This document shows positions 63,187 to 64,000 of a DNA stretch of 64,000 bases, piece by piece. Source of the stretch: Halioglobus maricola (GTDB taxonomy: Bacteria > Pseudomonadota > Gammaproteobacteria > Pseudomonadales > Halieaceae); assembly GCF_009388985.1 (NCBI RefSeq), contig NZ_CP036422.1, positions 2,184,501 through 2,248,500 of the forward strand. Reading direction: 5' to 3'. The translations under genes and the position numbers were made by a program. A model generated the notes under the pieces. That model worked only from the letters and a program-made list of their open reading frames with translations. It was not told the origin of the DNA and ran no database searches. How positions within the stretch are numbered: the stretch's first letter is position 1; each line of letters begins with the position of its first letter.

Positions 63187-63790
63187 CCACACCTTCAGGT
63201 GGTGTGAACTGGAAATCATCGACCGACAGACCCGCATCGCGAGTCACATCGCTGAAACTGATGGCAAGGCGCTGGCCCAGGTTATCAATGACTTCCATGC
63301 CCTCCAGCTGACCTGCCGCCAATTTTAGTGTGAGGCTCTGGAAGCCTGGCTCTTCACTGCGTGGGGTCAGGGTATATACATCGCTCGCGGAGGAGTCGAC
63401 GCGATAATTTTCGCGCAGCGCGCCCACATCACCGCCGAGCACCTGTAGCGGTGAAGCGGTAGTCCCGCTGTCCGCGGGGCGGCGGGTCACGGTTTCCAGA
63501 TCCCGATCGTAGTGCCACACATAGACGGGGTCGGCGACGATCAACTGGCTATCAGGTGACTGTATGTCCCAGTAAAAGTAACCGGGCCGCAACAGGCCGA
63601 AGCGGCCCTCGGTAACACTCACGGGCTGATCAGCGTCAGGGGCGAACTGCTGCTGCGAGAAGCTACCGCTCATTTGCGCTACATCCTGCAGCTGAGAGAT
63701 GAGCGCTTCGGCCGCATCTTCTTCGGAACGGACAATGCCCGCGATAAAGCACAAGCCCAGTACGGCTACCGCCAGAATTCTTGTTCGCAT
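63164..63790 (-). CDS. lolA: Outer-membrane lipoprotein carrier protein LolA
   Basis: This 208-residue periplasmic chaperone has a signal peptide (~1-22), [57 protein letters not shown], and the C-terminal [20 protein letters not shown]. It ferries lipoproteins from LolCDE to LolB. The gene lies between ftsK and rarA as in Pseudomonas. Confidence 0.94.
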   Translation of the reverse strand: MRTRILAVAVLGLCFIAGIVRSEEDAAEALISQLQDVAQMSGSFSQQQFAPDADQPVSVTEGRFGLLRPGYFYWDIQSPDSQLIVADPVYVWHYDRDLETVTRRPADSGTTASPLQVLGGDVGALRENYRVDSSASDVYTLTPRSEEPGFQSLTLKLAAGQLEGMEVIDNLGQRLAISFSDVTRDAGLSVDDFQFTPPEGVDVFFHGQ

Positions 63791-63796
63791 GGTGTA

Positions 63797-64000
63797 TTAG
63801 TCTTCTACAGGGGGTGGCGCCAGAACCTCGCGCTGCCCATTGGTGCCCATTTCGGTCACGACGCCGGCCGCTTCCATAGCCTCGATCAGACGCGCCGCCC
63901 GGTTATAGCCTATGCGCAATTTCCGCTGCACACTGGAAATTGACGCGCGGCGACTCTTGGTGACGTAGTGCACAGCCTCGTCATACAACGCGTCACTCTC
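63797..64000 (-). CDS. ftsK: DNA translocase FtsK, C-terminal gamma (winged-helix) domain, partial
   Basis: The frame enters from the right edge and ends at 63797. The last ~67 residues, [40 protein letters not shown] and [20 protein letters not shown], are the FtsK gamma domain that reads KOPS sequences and activates XerCD at dif. The motor and N-terminal domains are outside the window. lolA begins 6 bp after its stop. Confidence 0.95.
   Translation of the reverse strand, partial: ESDALYDEAVHYVTKSRRASISSVQRKLRIGYNRAARLIEAMEAAGVVTEMGTNGQREVLAPPPVED

Overview
The window looks like the chromosome of a marine gammaproteobacterium, most like the Halieaceae/Cellvibrionales group. The evidence is moderately high GC, very dense gene packing with many ATGA overlaps between neighbours, and Pseudomonas-like housekeeping blocks: ftsK-lolA-rarA-crcB-serS-cysG, gloB/yafS/rnhA/dnaQ, and etfBA opposite ETF-quinone oxidoreductase. 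The genus assignment is inference. I see no rRNA, tRNA, CRISPR array or insertion sequence.

Region 1 (1-12.0 kb) is a catabolic island for uronic acids. A seven-gene minus-strand operon runs from 10632 off the left edge: Gfo/Idh oxidoreductase, Nramp-fold transporter, second Gfo/Idh oxidoreductase, GntR-type regulator, uronate isomerase (uxaC), fructuronate reductase (uxuB), and a giant fusion of DUF1080, a PVC-type dehydrogenase propeller, HEAT-like repeats and cytochrome c. Mannonate dehydratase (uxuA) is divergent. A near-perfect sigma70 promoter with a FadR-type palindrome over its -10 lies between them. The mix of two Gfo/Idh enzymes and a DUF1080 protein suggests that 3-keto-glycoside chemistry feeds the uronate pathway.

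Region 2 (12-23 kb) holds acyl-CoA metabolism (CitE-like lyase, family III CoA-transferase, crotonase, acyl-CoA dehydrogenase, SDR), a thiopurine methyltransferase homologue, an ABC1/UbiB-like kinase, and the first of two paralogous membrane kinases with TPR repeats. Region 3 (22.5-28.5 kb) holds a short orphan gene, several intergenic hairpins, then a compact + strand cluster: FHA-winged-helix protein, second TPR kinase, SulP transporter and a 75-residue membrane protein. Both kinases lack the activation segment and APE region that normally follow DFG, which makes this an unusual candidate signalling module.

Region 4 (28.5-47 kb) is mostly housekeeping: sohB, nudC, nhaB, dnaQ, rnhA, yafS-like, gloB, mltD, rlmG, an exported protein of unknown function, a luciferase-like monooxygenase, an AddAB-type helicase-nuclease pair, DAHP synthase and nfuA. 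Region 5 (47-64 kb) has metH behind a strong promoter overlapped by a perfect 10-bp inverted repeat, a DUF2970 gene, an unlisted 40-residue membrane-protein gene, the sulfite reductase hemoprotein with its DUF934 partner, a CPA2 antiporter, the ETF system, and cysG-serS-crcB-rarA-lolA-ftsK. CysG makes the siroheme needed by CysI, so the two sulfur genes are functionally linked although about 5.5 kb apart.
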